Shown here one piece after another: positions 44,665-55,425 of a DNA stretch of 64,000 nucleotides. Below the pieces are notes generated by a model. It saw only the letters and a program-made list of their open reading frames with translations, was not told the DNA's origin and searched no databases. The translations under genes and the position numbers were made by a program. This DNA comes from Thysanoteuthis rhombus (taxonomy: Eukaryota > Mollusca > Cephalopoda > Oegopsida > Thysanoteuthidae). The stretch spans positions 38,623,581 to 38,687,580 of the forward strand of contig OY735222.1 in NCBI GenBank assembly GCA_963457665.1, given 5' to 3'. Position 1 is the stretch's first letter, and every line of letters begins with the position of its first letter.

Positions 44665-45665
44665 AATCATCATCATCATCTGCCTTTTAGCGTCCCAGGA
44701 CATTCTATCATGGGCGTCAAAGAGCCAGTATTTTCTGAACTTGTCTAGTTCACTAAGCAATCTTATGTTTTGTTGCCCACAATTTCACAAATGATCTGTG
44801 AGGATCCACGTTGATATTCGTGATGTCCAGCTGTTGTCTGACATTCTTGCAATATGGCCCGCCCATATGAGTTTCATAATGGTTTATTTGATTGCTGTGA
44901 CCCTTGTTTGCCTCTAATATAATGTGCTGTCTTTTGATCTCTCCACATGATGTTGAGCATAATTATCTCCACAGCACGTTGCATGGTTCTCAGTTTGAGG
45001 GTCAATCTTTTCCATGTTTCTGCTCCATAAGTGTCCCGGCGGGAGGATAGACCCTCCTTTTAAAAAAATTATTTGATTTTTTAAATTCTTGAATGTTGAG
45101 CTTGCTCTGTGGAAAGCGTGCCGATCTGGGGCGATTCTTCGTTTTATTTATTCTTCTTTCGAAGATTTCATTGAGATTCTCTTTCTCATGTTAATATTGC
45201 TATCTACTTTCTTTTATTTCCGATTTCGATATTAATATCCTCTTCTCACCATATTTGTTGTACAAGAGAGTTATTTTACCAGAGATCATATAAAGACCAA
45301 GATGCTTTCTTCATTCAGTTCGTGTAGCATTATCTGGATCTCATGAAGGTTCTCAGCAAAAAAGACGATGCTGTCAGCAAATCTGGGGTTACTTACGTAT
45401 TTGTTGTGGATTCTGGTTCTGTTATTTACTTCGTTTCGGTTTCGAGAGATCGTCTCGAGGCAAGCTGTGAAGAGCTTGAGTGAGCTGGTACCAATATCTC
45501 ACCCCTTTTCAGCGCTGAAAAGGCCCAGGATCTTGATGCAGCCTGCTGTGTTGGTAGATAAGTCACAAGACTTTGACATATACGGGGTCTACGCCTTGTT
45601 GCATGATAGCATCCATGAGCTTTGAGATTCCCACTTGAAGTCAATAAATGCTACAGCGAGTGGCA
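44665..45665 (-). pseudogene. RTE-type LINE with RT motifs, longest copy
   Basis: On the minus strand RT motif A is visible as LAVAFIDFK (FIDF at 45637-45648). SSLKLFTACLETISRN follows (the RTE-typical SPKLFTACLE block), then SNPRFADSIVFFAENLHEIQ. FADS at 45370-45381 replaces the catalytic F/YADD. The post-RT region and a CATCATCATCAT (minus GATGATGATG) tail end the copy. Stops and frameshifts interrupt it, and the endonuclease domain is missing. Without the second Asp of FADD the RT could not work. Confidence 0.88.
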
Positions 45666-45879
45666 TTTTATATTCCATTGCCTTTTCTTTCAGAAGATAT
45701 ACCGAATAAATAAGCGTAGTGCTGTACAAAAGAGACAAATTCTGTTGGGAAGTTATTCCACATGCGGTGTATTCTCAAGATCTGTCACCCTTACAGTATC
45801 GATTGTATATAGTATCAACACCCGTTGTCTGGTCAGCAGTTCCATTCAGATCAAGATACTAAAAAGTTCCTCAACCGAA

Positions 45880-46315
45880 ATTGCTGGAAACCATCAACCA
45901 AAGCTGTTACCAAAGCTGTTGTCAGCATAAGTTTCTTCAGTTTTTAAGCTGGTCTGGTTAGTTGGCTATGTATGTATGTATCACGCGTAAAGACTGCACC
46001 AATGGAGCTAGAAGACTAAGATATTCAAAATTTCTCCTAATTATGCCCAGAAAACTCTTTTGAAAGCAGAATCCAACCCAAATAATTTTTTGCAGGGTTT
46101 CAATTTACAATGTCAGTTTATGGTAAATTGGTCCCTAGTTTGTGTTCACATCTGTTTTTTGAATTTTTTTTGTGTTTTACAAAGGGGGGGGGAGAAGTAA
46201 TTTATTCATTGATCACCGCTTTTTCCGAAATTTAATTGATCACCTCCAAGACGGCATGCTGCCAAAAAACGTTGGTCATGCGATGGTTTTAATTGCATGA
46301 CTAAACAAACCTTTT
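45880..46315 (-). mobile_element. SINE-like family B, reference copy
   Basis: This is the most complete B unit. Minus-strand order: GCGATGACC-like CATGACCAACGTTTTTTGGC, GTGATCAATTAAATTTCGG, GTGATCAATGAATAAATTAC, a C-run, ACACAAACTAGGGACCAATT, TAGCTCCATTGGTGCAGTC, TTTACGCGTGATACATACAT, ACCAGCTTAAAAACTGAAG and TTTGGTTGATGGTTTCCAGC. TAGCTCCATTGGTGCAG is A-box-like; no consensus B box was found. Confidence 0.7.
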
Positions 46316-46549
46316 TTTTTCTTTTGAATAATGGAATACATAATTTTGCTGAACAGTCATTTGGGAGAGTATTTTGATGTCTGAATGATAATGCTATGAA
46401 TTTATATGAATGAAGTATTCTATTGAAGAAAGCTGAAAACTTTGGCATGGACCTAATATTTTAACACGTTAACTGCCAATAGACGTTAATTGACGTTTTT
46501 GTTACTTAATCAAGCGCAAAAAATACGTCCGCGCTAAAGGGTTTAAGAA

Positions 46550-46640
46550 AACTATTGCAGTAAACTCTCATTGTAATGGCACCCATTCTAACGGCAATAT
46601 TTAATGATCCACGCGTTTTAACGTCACGTTTATTTCTATA
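46550..46640 (+). mobile_element. Possible pogo/Tigger-type terminus
   Basis: TTGCAGTAAACTCTCATTGT followed by AATGGCACCCATTCTAACGG resembles CAGTAAACYCTCGTTATAACGGC-type pogo ends. No facing end was found. Confidence 0.3.
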
Positions 46641-47329
46641 TTCTTGCAAAACAATTGACGGAGATTAGTTCTCAGGTAAAGCACTTGAATATTTCAGTGT
46701 ATTATTTATATTCTGTTGAGACAAAAAGTCTGGCCAACTCAAGAGAATAGATTTTCTGTGAATAGATTAGGAATTCTGTATAAAATCATCAACACAAACA
46801 ATTAGATAGTAAATCGAGACATAATGTTTTCCCATTAGCAAAGTCGACGCACTCCCAATAACAAGCAAATACGCCCCCAGCATAACATCGTTACGCAGTG
46901 CCTCATTTTATCCCAGATCGACTGAAGAATGGAATTCGCTGTCCTAAGAGCTGGAGGATGTAACTCTCAATAGTATATTCAGTTGGAAACTGTTCTTCCA
47001 AATGCAAGTAATCCACCGAAAAGGATTTTGAATCAATAGATTTTGCATTACATCGCAAAGAAAAATAAATAAAGCGTTGAAAACTTTCTATTTCAAGGAT
47101 GTTTTTGACACCTGATGTAATGGCAAATACTTACTTGAACAAATTATTTTACTTAAAAAAATCAGAATGATGCCGCCAAAATGAACACAGAAATCTGGAA
47201 ATAAATTCTAAAGAAAAGTCTTATCAATTAATGATAAGCTTGAAATAATTAAGATGGAATGAGTTGTGAGTAGAAATTCATTAATCGAATAATTACTTTT
47301 TGGTTCACTCATTTTATTTGCTGACCGGT
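46641..47329. other. No feature recognised
   Basis: AT-rich sequence with no repeat partner. Confidence 0.35.
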
Positions 47330-47875
47330 AACATGAATACGAGACATTAGTCTGTGAAAGGACAATAAACAAGCTTGTCTGCTACAGGGTCGAATTTTGC
47401 TCCAACTTCTATTCCAACTGAATATGCTTATTGCAACTTCTGTATTGTATATATGATAAATGAAAAATTATAAAACATTTTTTTAGAATAAATGTTTTCA
47501 TGAATAAGAATAAAATAAGCCTTTGAGTATATTTGAGATACATTTTCGCAGGTAAGTAAGACTTTTCAGTTTGGCTCAGTCGGAAAGAGAGCCGACTACC
47601 TCTCACTTGGTCGTGATTTCAAATCTCGTTAGGCAAATGTTAATTTTATAAAATATCTACGTATACAAAAGAAACGAGCCTTTGCATATTTCTAGCATGA
47701 ATTTTGGTAGATGTGTGAAACTTGTTAATTTAGCTCAATTGATAAGAGGCTCGACTACCAATGAGTTGGTCATTAATTCAGAACACTGTAGGGGAATGTT
47801 GATTTTTACTTTTCTAAATTTGATGAGGATTATTCTTGTAGTTATTGCTACGGTAGAAAACTGTTTGACAAAAGT
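47330..47875 (+). mobile_element. SINE-like family A with tandemly doubled tRNA-like unit
   Basis: The plus-strand order is GTCTGCTACAGGGTCGAATT, an AT-rich body, tRNA-like unit 1 (TTTGGCTCAGTCGGAAAGAG ... GTCGTGATTTCAAATCTCG, 47571-47632), tRNA-like unit 2 (TTTAGCTCAATTGATAAGAG ... ATTAATTCAGAACACTG, 47729-47790), then ATTCTTGTAGTTATTGCTAC. The unit of about 155 bp that includes AAGCCTTTG and the head is present twice. Other A copies have one head. Confidence 0.75.
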
Positions 47876-48129
47876 AAATTTGGTCTATACGTTTTGCTTT
47901 CTCGTTACTAATTGGAAAAAAAAGGACGATTTTTGACCTTTTGGGGACTTATTCTGGCGAGTTCATTAATGACGTCTAGTTATGTCTACGTTTTCCTTTG
48001 GAAAACGTCAGTGGTGTCATAAATAGAACTTACTCTGACCATACTTATTCTTCGATTGGTATTTCTTTTACATGATCTCAAATTTTGATGCCACAGTTGT
48101 TCAATTATTGACTGTGTGGCGAGTTATGT

Positions 48130-48450
48130 TCCAGATTATTTATGCGTAGGAGTAGGTATCAGTAAATGAATTGATATATACGGGTATCAACTTAGAAGTG
48201 TGAAGTAACATAATCTTCATTCATGTCATTAGGACTGGTACTTAACTAAGCTATCTCTACTCGTCTATCAACCTGTGTATAAGTATTTTTGAGATTTCCC
48301 ATTAGTGCTATTGTCGTTTCCTTTTAGCAATATTTCTGCTATTTGATACTACTGAGTCATGATACAGGTTTTCCTGTACAGGATAAGTGATATTAATTAG
48401 AATAACGTCCCGAGGATATAAGTTTTCCTGTAGAGATTAAGTGGTATAAT
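48130..48450 (+). repeat. Repeat G, copy 1
   Basis: TTAGAAGTGTGAAGTAACAT, TACTCGTCTATCAACCTGTG, ATTGTCGTTTCCTTTTAGCA and TATAAGTTTTCCTGTAGAGA occur in order at 51705-52045 with only scattered differences. Confidence 0.8.
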
Positions 48451-48464
48451 TAGAATTATGCCCC

Positions 48465-48662
<198 letters not shown>

Positions 48663-48764
48663 TTACCAAAATCAATTAATTATTTGATTATAAAAAATAC
48701 GAACACCTGTCAGATTCTGAACTCGGCACAACAGTGGGATTTAACAAATTGTCAAACACAAAAA

Positions 48765-49000
48765 CAAGAGTTGATTTTATTTTTCTACCGTAACAAGAAC
48801 AATCCTCACTAAGAAATTAGTGGTGTATATTCACATAATCCAATCGTGATTTGAACTCATGACCACCTGAGTGAGGTAAATTCACAAATCCTAGATATTA
48901 ACGAAAAATTATCGTACAGATATGGAGGGTTTATTTCGTTCAAATAAGAGAATACCTTTATACAAAGATTTTTTTGATAACTTGAAACGCTCCAATAAAC
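48765..49000 (-). mobile_element. SINE-like family A, truncated
   Basis: CTACCGTAACAAGAACAATC, GAAATTAGTGGTGTATATTC, CGTGATTTGAACTCATGACC and ATCGTACAGATATGGAGGG align with copies 1 and 2. The GCAGGGTC end is missing. Confidence 0.65.
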
Positions 49001-49317
49001 CACTTTCACTTTAAAAAAAGGTTATATCTCACTATAATTTGAGAAATCTCCATGCGTTGATATATGGATCGAGATAACTTGTGATCTGGCCATTGTACGA
49101 AGTTGATATTCGCCAGATATGTTGGCCCGTGTACCAGACATTGCAGTATTAAGTTTGAAGTCGTTTGGATTTATGGTTCTCGATTTAAGGATAACAAAAT
49201 AAAATAGAAAAAAGAATTTAGAAATGGATATAGTTTTTGGCTTGAAAATACAATGCCACCTGCGTTATGAGCGTGTGTTTGATAGATGACGTAATGGCAT
49301 ATGTAAAATACGTTTTT

Positions 49318-49319
<2 letters not shown>
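49001..49319. other. No feature recognised
   Basis: AT-rich spacer between a SINE A end and the GA tract. Confidence 0.3.

Positions 49320-49378
<59 letters not shown>
49320..49378. repeat. (GA)n microsatellite
   Basis: Nearly 60 bp of uninterrupted GA. Confidence 0.98.
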
Positions 49379-49380
<2 letters not shown>

Positions 49381-49589
49381 TTATTTTTCTGTTAAATTCT
49401 TCTACTGAACGTGATTAAAATTAAATTATTGTTTAGATGATGTAACGGCATTTTTTAAAATGGTAACCGGCAGATTTACTAACGATGATTCAACGACAAA
49501 ACTTACCCAATTACAATCTAACTATATACACAGTTTATTGAGGCACACACATTACTGATTAGGTCAAAATGAAATAAATATATAAAATA

Positions 49590-50156
49590 AAGCAAAATAA
49601 AATAAACACTTCTGTTTTTTATTTACGTAAAAAAAGTCAAGATACATAAAATTTAAGGGGACTTTTGCTTATTTTTCACGTCATAGTTCAACGTCATTTT
49701 TATAATTGTATGTATTTAATTTAGTTTCAGATATTCATAATTAATTTTTTGATGACGAAGTATAACTCATTATTTATGTTGTGACTACCATTTACTATTT
49801 ACCTTGATTTTGATTTTTTAGTTGCTTTTCAAAAACTAAACATCGAGATGAAGGTAAATCACTTATCATCTTATTTATTTACAGCCGATTCCATTCTTCA
49901 GTCGTTGAATTTAATGCCTAAAAATTGAGATGAAAATAACATAATGAAGATTTTAAAGAATAATTTCACGAATAAACATTTCTATTTACGCTGAAAAGTT
50001 TCAGATACATAAAATTCAAGGTCAGATGTAAGTTATACATGGAGACTTTAAAAAATTCGCAAGCGAATAATTTCATATAAACTAGAAAAGTCAAAAGACT
50101 TAGAATTTTAGTTACAAGTATAATTTGCAGATATAAATAGAGGTTTTAAAGAAGTC
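49590..50156 (+). repeat. Diverged satellite monomers flanking the array
   Basis: AAAGTCAAAAGACTTAGAAT, CAGATACATAAAATTCAAGG and similar pieces recur at roughly 85-90 bp and resemble the AAGTTAAAAAGACTTGAATT core of the array. Similarity drops with distance from it. Confidence 0.55.
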
Positions 50157-51372
50157 ACTAACCAGGTATTTTATTTATAGTACACAAAAAAGTTAAAAAG
50201 ACTTGAATTTCCAGATTCAAATGTACGGGTTGAAAAAATTCACAAACTAGCAGTTTTACAAGCTGTACACAAAACTGCTAAAAAGACTTGAATTTGAAGG
50301 TTTAGATGTACGGTAAGAAAAAAAAAATTCACAGACCAGATATTTTATTTATAGTACACAAAAAAGTTAAAAAGACTTGAATTTCAAGATTCAAATGTAC
50401 GGGTTGAAAAAAATCACAAACTAGCAGTTTTACAAGCTGTACACAAAACTGCTAAAAAGACTTAAATTTGAAGGTTTAGATGTACGGTAAGAAAAAAAAA
50501 ATTCACAGACCAGATATTTTATTTATAGTACACAAAAAAGTTAAAAAGACTTGAATTTCAAGATCCAAATGTACAGTTTGAAAATATTCACAAACTAGCA
50601 GTTTTACAAGCTGTACACAAAACTGCTAAAAAGACTTAAATTTGAAGGTTTAGATGTACGGTAAGAAAAAAAAAATTCACAGACCAGATATTTTATTTAT
50701 AGTACACAAAAAAGTTAAAAAGACTTGAATTTCAAGATTCAAATGTACAGGTAGAAAATATTCACAAACTAGCAGTTTTACAAGCAGTACACAAAACTGC
50801 CAAAAAGACTTAAATTTGAAGGTTCAGATGTACGGTAAGGAAAAAAAATTCACAGACCAGATATTTTATTTATAGTACACAAAGAAGTTAAAAAGACTTG
50901 AATTTCCAGATTCAAATGTACGGGTTGAAAAAAAATCACAAACTAGCAGTTTTACAAGCTGTACACAAAACTGCTAAAAAGACTTAAATTTGAAGGTTTA
51001 GATGTACGGTAAGAAAAAAAAAATTCACAGACCAGATATTTTATTTATAGTACACAAAAAAGTTAAAAAGACTTGAATTTCAAGATTCAAATGTACAGGT
51101 AGAAAATATTCACAAACTAGCAGTTTTACAAGCAGTACACAAAACTGCCAAAAAGACTTAAATTTGAAGGTTTAGATGTACGGTAAGAAAAAAAAATTCA
51201 CAGACCAGATATTTTATTTATAGTACACAAAAAAGTTAAAAAAGACTTGAATTTCCAGATTCAAATGTACGGGTTGAAAAAATTCACAAACTAGCAGTTT
51301 TACAAGCTGTACACAAAACTGCTAAAATGACTTAAATTTGAAGGTTCAGATTTACGGTAAGAAAAAAAATTC
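50157..51372 (+). repeat. 174-bp satellite, seven tandem units, dimeric
   Basis: Units start at 50157, 50331, 50505, 50679, 50852, 51027 and 51200 (periods 173-175). The first half has GTACACAAAAAAGTTAAAAA then GACTTGAATTTC; the second half has GTACACAAAACTGCTAAAAA then GACTTAAATTTG. The halves are related, so the unit is a dimer of a roughly 87-bp monomer. Units differ by a few bases each, with shared variants (for example AGGTAGAAAATATTC in units 4 and 6). Confidence 0.96.
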
Positions 51373-51704
51373 ACTAACCAGCAATTCATTACTAATTGAA
51401 TACCACATTTGAATATGGAAAAGTTAAATGTCTCCTTCGTAACAAGAAACTATCAGGTTTGCATTCAGATCATATAATATCAATTGAACAATCTTATGAG
51501 AAATTGCGAACGGTGATTTCAATCTGAATAAAGAACATGAAAATTTGATGACTTCTTTGGTTTTTTTTCAAAACGTGGAAGTTTCTTGCTGATTGCAATC
51601 CGAAACAGGAAACCAACCTATACATTCCCTCTTTGTCACATTCTCCGAAAAGCCATTTCGGACCACACGAACCGAGGGCACCTCAGGTTTGGAACCCTCA
51701 CAGT
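51373..51704. other. No gene recognised
   Basis: Short spacer after the satellite. Overlapping opposed frames of 62-64 codons at 51568-51780 have no domain. Confidence 0.3.
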
Positions 51705-52045
51705 AAAGGAAGATTATCAGATTATTTATACGAGAAGTAGGTATAAGTGTGTGCATCGATGTACACGCGTAACCACTTAGAAGTGTGAAGTAACATAATC
51801 TTCCTTCATGCCATTAGGTCTAGTGCTTGACTAAGCCATCTATACTCGTCTATCAACATGTATACAAGTATTTTTGTGCTTTCCCATTAGGCTTATTGTC
51901 GTTTCCTTTTAAGAAGATATTTGCGACTTGATACTACTGGAGTACGATACAAGTCTTCCTGCACAGGATAAGTGATATAATTAGAAAAACGTCCCGGGGA
52001 TATAAGTTTTCCTGTAGAGATTAAGTGGTATCATTAAAAGTATGT
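51705..52045 (+). repeat. Repeat G, copy 2
   Basis: Same orientation as copy 1 and about 3.57 kb downstream. Like copy 1 it is followed by a microsatellite (TA, 52056-52081) and then family K sequence. Confidence 0.8.
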
Positions 52046-52084
52046 TCCGTTGTTATATATATATATATATATATATATATAACT

Positions 52085-52190
52085 GATAATTTCAAATTGA
52101 GTTTCAAAGTAATTACTTCGAAACCCTATTTGAAATGACCTGTTATAACACAGTGAATGTATCATTTGGCCTAGACAGTGTTTGTGTTTT
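52085..52190 (-). repeat. SINE family K body fragment
   Basis: CCCTATTTGAAATGACCTGT and GTATCATTTGGCCTAGACAG match CTATTTGAAACTCTATCACA and GTGTCACTTGGCCCAGACAG at 12.73-12.77 kb. Confidence 0.55.
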
Positions 52191-52245
52191 TTTGTGTTCT
52201 AGCACTCCTGGCCATACTGTTTTGTCCACAAATTTGAAAATCGGC

Positions 52246-52412
52246 ATCAACACTCAACTAAATCCCTTCTAAAAACGTTTTCAGTTTAATTTTGGAAAAA
52301 AACAAACCCTTCTTTCAAACTTTTGGGGATCAACACTCAACTAAATCCCTTCTAAAAACCTTTTTAGTTTAATTTTGGAAAAAAAAGAAGCTATTCTTTC
52401 AAACTTTTGGGG
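52246..52412. repeat. Tandem duplication, 83 bp x 2
   Basis: ATCAACACTCAACTAAATCC begins at 52246 and 52329, and both units end in CTTTCAAACTTTTGGGG. About nine differences separate the two. Confidence 0.95.
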
Positions 52413-52519
52413 CCTTATTTTGACAGGTTTACAAATAACTTCTTGTTCCCCCAGAATGTAGATGTTTATAGCTGTTTTTCTTTCACAAATATGTATGAAT
52501 TTCCATAAGACGTTTAAAA

Positions 52520-52975
52520 ATCCTCATCATCATCATTAATCTTTCATCGTCCGTTGTTGGACAGGGACATTCCCCAGGATTTGTAAAACCTCTCTATCAT
52601 GGGCGTTGCAGAGCCAATACTTTCTGAACTTGTCATGTTCGTCTCTCCATCTTTTATTCTACCGGTCATGGTTTCGCATGCGATCTATGGGAATCCATGT
52701 CGTGAGTCGTGATGTCTATCGGTTGCCTGCCATTCTAGCAACATAACCAGCCCATTGCCATTTGAGTTTTCAAATGGATTCTATGTCTCAGACTCCTATT
52801 TTTTCCTTATTATATTGCGTTGTCTTGTGATCTCTCCATGTTGAGATTCTTTCATGTGCACGTTGCATGGTTCTCAGTTTAAGGGTTAGTCTCTTCCATG
52901 TTTCAGCTCCATAGGTGAATATCAGAAAGGGTGCATTGGTTGTATACACATTTTTTTTTGGGGGGGGGGACTAAT
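52520..52975 (-). pseudogene. RTE-type LINE, 3' fragment
   Basis: The minus strand, with frameshifts, gives TLKLRTMQRAHERI, an IESIxKLKWQWAGYVARM-like stretch and DKFRKYWLCNAHDRE, as in the copies at 34 and 60 kb. The tail is TGATGATGATGAG on the minus strand. It breaks off at a T/G run near 52950. Confidence 0.8.
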
Positions 52976-53139
52976 GGGATTAAGAATACTAGGCTATAAT
53001 GCTTTTATCAATATATTTACTGAAGATCGCAATGCTTTTGGTAAAATATCCCTGAGTGGTTTCTTAATTCTCTTATTTGCTATTAATAGTGTAAATAAAT
53101 GTTTGCGTTTTATTGATGTAATCTGTGGTTTTATTTTTA

Positions 53140-53260
53140 AAAAAGTGACTTGACATGGTAAGTGAAAGAGCCCATAGTTTGAAATGGTGGATAGGAAATA
53201 TTTTTATTAGCAAAATCATCACCTTTGAGCAAATGAGTCCATATAGATAGATTATTTAAT
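53140..53260 (+). repeat. Dispersed repeat J, copy 3
   Basis: AAGTGAAAGAGCCCATAGTT, ATGGTGGATAGGAAATATTT and TATTAGCAAAATCATCACCT match copy 1 in order. Confidence 0.5.
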
Positions 53261-53329
53261 TGGATTCTTTACGAGGCTCAGCTTAATACAGCGCATGGCG
53301 AAAAGTTGGGGGAAAGTGTTACAGGTTTC

Positions 53330-54085
53330 ATAAAAGTACCGCGTAGAGATTTGTTCGTTAGGAACTTGATACAGGGAGGTTTGTTTCCTAAGGATTTCCA
53401 TGTGATTTGTTAAGCAAAGTTTTTTTCTTAGGGATTTGTTAGTGGAAGTTTGTTTCTCAGGGTTTACTTACACGGGGATTTGTTTCCAAGGTATTTATTA
53501 AATAGGGGTTCATTTCCTAAGGGTTTATTCTATAGATTTCCCCCCAAAGGTTCCATTACATGGAAGTTTGTTTCCAAGAGGAGCTTGTTTCTTTTGGATT
53601 ATTTTCACGGAGATTAGTTCCCAAAGGATTTGTTCAATAGGGGTTTATTTCCAAGGGATTTGTTGAGTAGGGGTTTGTTTCCGAAGGACTTCTTGGATAG
53701 GGATTCGTTTCCCAGGGATTTGTTAAGTAGGGGTTCATTTCCTAGGGATTTGCTTAATAGAGATCCATTTCCAAGGGATTTGTTCGTGAAGGTTTGTTTC
53801 TTAGGGATCATTTACATAGACATTTGTTTCGCTAGGATTCTTTAATGAGGATTTTGTTTCATGAACATTTTTTACTTGGGTTTTTCTTTATAATGATATT
53901 TTTTCTGTCACCTTCCTCCTTGCAGATTTGTTTGCCGACAAGTCTTTCATGGAGATTTATTTACGAAAGATTTGCTTTACAGGGATTAGTTTGATGGAGG
54001 TATGTTTCACAAGTATTTGTTTCATGAAAAACTTCGGGACTAAAGATTTTTTTTTTAACAGGGATTCGTTTTCAACAATTTTGTT
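53330..54085 (+). repeat. Degenerate 30-bp minisatellite, main block
   Basis: Units of the form AAGGGATTTGTTnAnTAGGG + GTTTGTTTCC recur roughly every 30 bp, clearest at 53614-53811. There both strands stay open: FPRDLLSRG-like on plus and KSLGNEPLLN-like on minus, 10 residues per unit. Unit identity falls toward both ends. A repeat that is a multiple of three stays open easily, so translation is not implied. Confidence 0.85.
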
Positions 54086-54124
54086 CAACACACTTTTGAT
54101 ATACAGCGGAAATTGTTTATTATA

Positions 54125-54310
54125 ATCATGGATAATGTAAACAAATACTTATTGCCAGCAAAATCAGTCGTTATAGAGGCAGCGCACACTCTTTTGCACC
54201 CCAATCTCCTGTACTTCCCACCACTCCAACCTCCGACAACTGAACCTAATCTACCATCATCAGAACTTCGTGGTCTGGAAATGCTCAAATTTTTTCTTCC
54301 ACATAAATCA
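54125..54310 (+). repeat. Dispersed repeat E, copy 3
   Basis: TTATAGAGGCAGCGCACACT, CTCCAACCTCCGACAACTGA and ACCTAATCTACCATCATCAG match copy 1. It lies in a break of the 30-bp minisatellite. Confidence 0.55.
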
Positions 54311-54424
54311 ATGGTTCACACCAATTTATGGAAACATTCAATATTGACAATTTAGATGTATCTAAATTAAGATCTATAATTTTAGATAAAAAATCTATAA
54401 TTTGCAATCTTGTTACACTCAAGT

Positions 54425-54765
54425 CCAAGTCTGGAGTTTCCTATCGTAACAAGAACAAAAGCAATAACAACAACCTTCACCTAAATGAAGGTGTAAACCA
54501 ATAGGTAAAATCTGCATTACTCTACCGTAATTTGAACTCATGAGCAACTGATTGCCAGGAGACTGTCTGAGCTAATTTGATTAGGATACTAACGAAAATA
54601 TACGATACCATCATCACAACTTGGGCTTATTTCATACTACTGAATATATACAATTATATTTTTTCATAAGTTTTATATGTTATATATATGATACAAAAGT
54701 TGTAATAATCATCTTCAGTCGAAATAGAAGCTGGAGTGGAGTTTGACCATGCAGCAGCCAGACTT
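54425..54765 (-). mobile_element. SINE-like family A, copy inserted in minisatellite
   Basis: CTATCGTAACAAGAACAAAA, CTCTACCGTAATTTGAACTC, ATTGCCAGGAGACTGTCTGA, AATCATCTTCAGTCGAAATA and CATGCAGCAGCCAGACTTG follow in A order (minus). 30-bp units resume right after it. Confidence 0.7.
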
Positions 54766-54769
54766 GTTT

Positions 54770-54955
54770 AATTCATTTTTTCAAGAGTCTAAGGGATTTA
54801 CTTTCAACGATTTGTTTAGGGATTTAGGGTTCTGTTTCTCAAAGTTTTGCTTAATCGGAATTTGTTTCATTAACACTTATTTTATAAAGACTATTCCCCA
54901 AAGAGATTTGCTTCTTTGGAATTTGTTTCATGTAGATTTGCCTTATAAATAATTG
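54770..54955 (+). repeat. Degenerate 30-bp minisatellite, second block
   Basis: AAGGGATTTACTTTCAACGA, TTTGTTTAGGGATTTAGGG and GGAATTTGTTTCATGTAGAT continue the motif of 53.33-54.09 kb. Confidence 0.65.
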
Positions 54956-55004
54956 CATAATGAAATTCGGTTTTAGGATGAAATTGATTTTTCCCCCTTT
55001 GGTA

Positions 55005-55093
55005 CGTTGTGCGGTCTCTAGAGTTAAGCAACGCCATGCTTGGACAGTACCTAGATGAGTGACCACTTCGGACTATCAGGTGTCGTAAGCGAG
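55005..55093 (+). pseudogene. 5S rRNA-derived sequence, 3' two thirds
   Basis: GAGTTAAGCAACGCCATGCT, TGGACAGTACCTAGATGAGT, GACCACTTCGGACTATCAGG and TGTCGTAAGC follow 5S rRNA from about base 45 to the end. The internal control region is recognisable, but substitutions break the conserved GGATGGGTGACC. The 5' third is absent or unrecognisable. It is a 5S pseudogene or SINE head, in inverted orientation to the copy at 55426. Confidence 0.8.
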
Positions 55094-55129
55094 AATGGTT
55101 CAGTGAATGAAGTCCCTTGCTTATTTGTC

Positions 55130-55425
55130 GCCTCTAAATATATTTCTCATACCAAAAGCCGAGACCAGAGGAGCGTTGAAAAGTCCAGGCAGAGATGCCG
55201 TTGCCAGCGTAAGGAACACTAGCTGTTTTCTGAAGATTTTTCCCCATGATAATCTGATCGACCATAGTCGGGGCGACCCGAAATCTCTTCCTTTTCGCTA
55301 CTACCCTTTCGGAGATGGGAGGGTACATCTCTATCCCTGGTTCGATAACCACTCACCCTCAATCCTACTATCTAGCAGAAGGACCTCAATCTTTAGTATG
55401 ACTCTGCCAGAGATTGATCCCCCAT
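55130..55425 (-). mobile_element. Probable body of a 5S-derived SINE
   Basis: This follows the minus-strand 5S segment directly: GGTGAGTGGTTATCGAACCA, GTACCCTCCCATCTCCGAAA, then GGCAACGGCATCTCTGCCTG. It has no second copy in the window, so calling it a SINE body rests on its position only. The 146-codon plus frame over it is a shadow. Confidence 0.4.

Noticed and set aside
50157..51372. CRISPR array
   Set aside because: The unit is a continuous 174-bp tandem repeat with no unique spacers, and the setting is eukaryotic.
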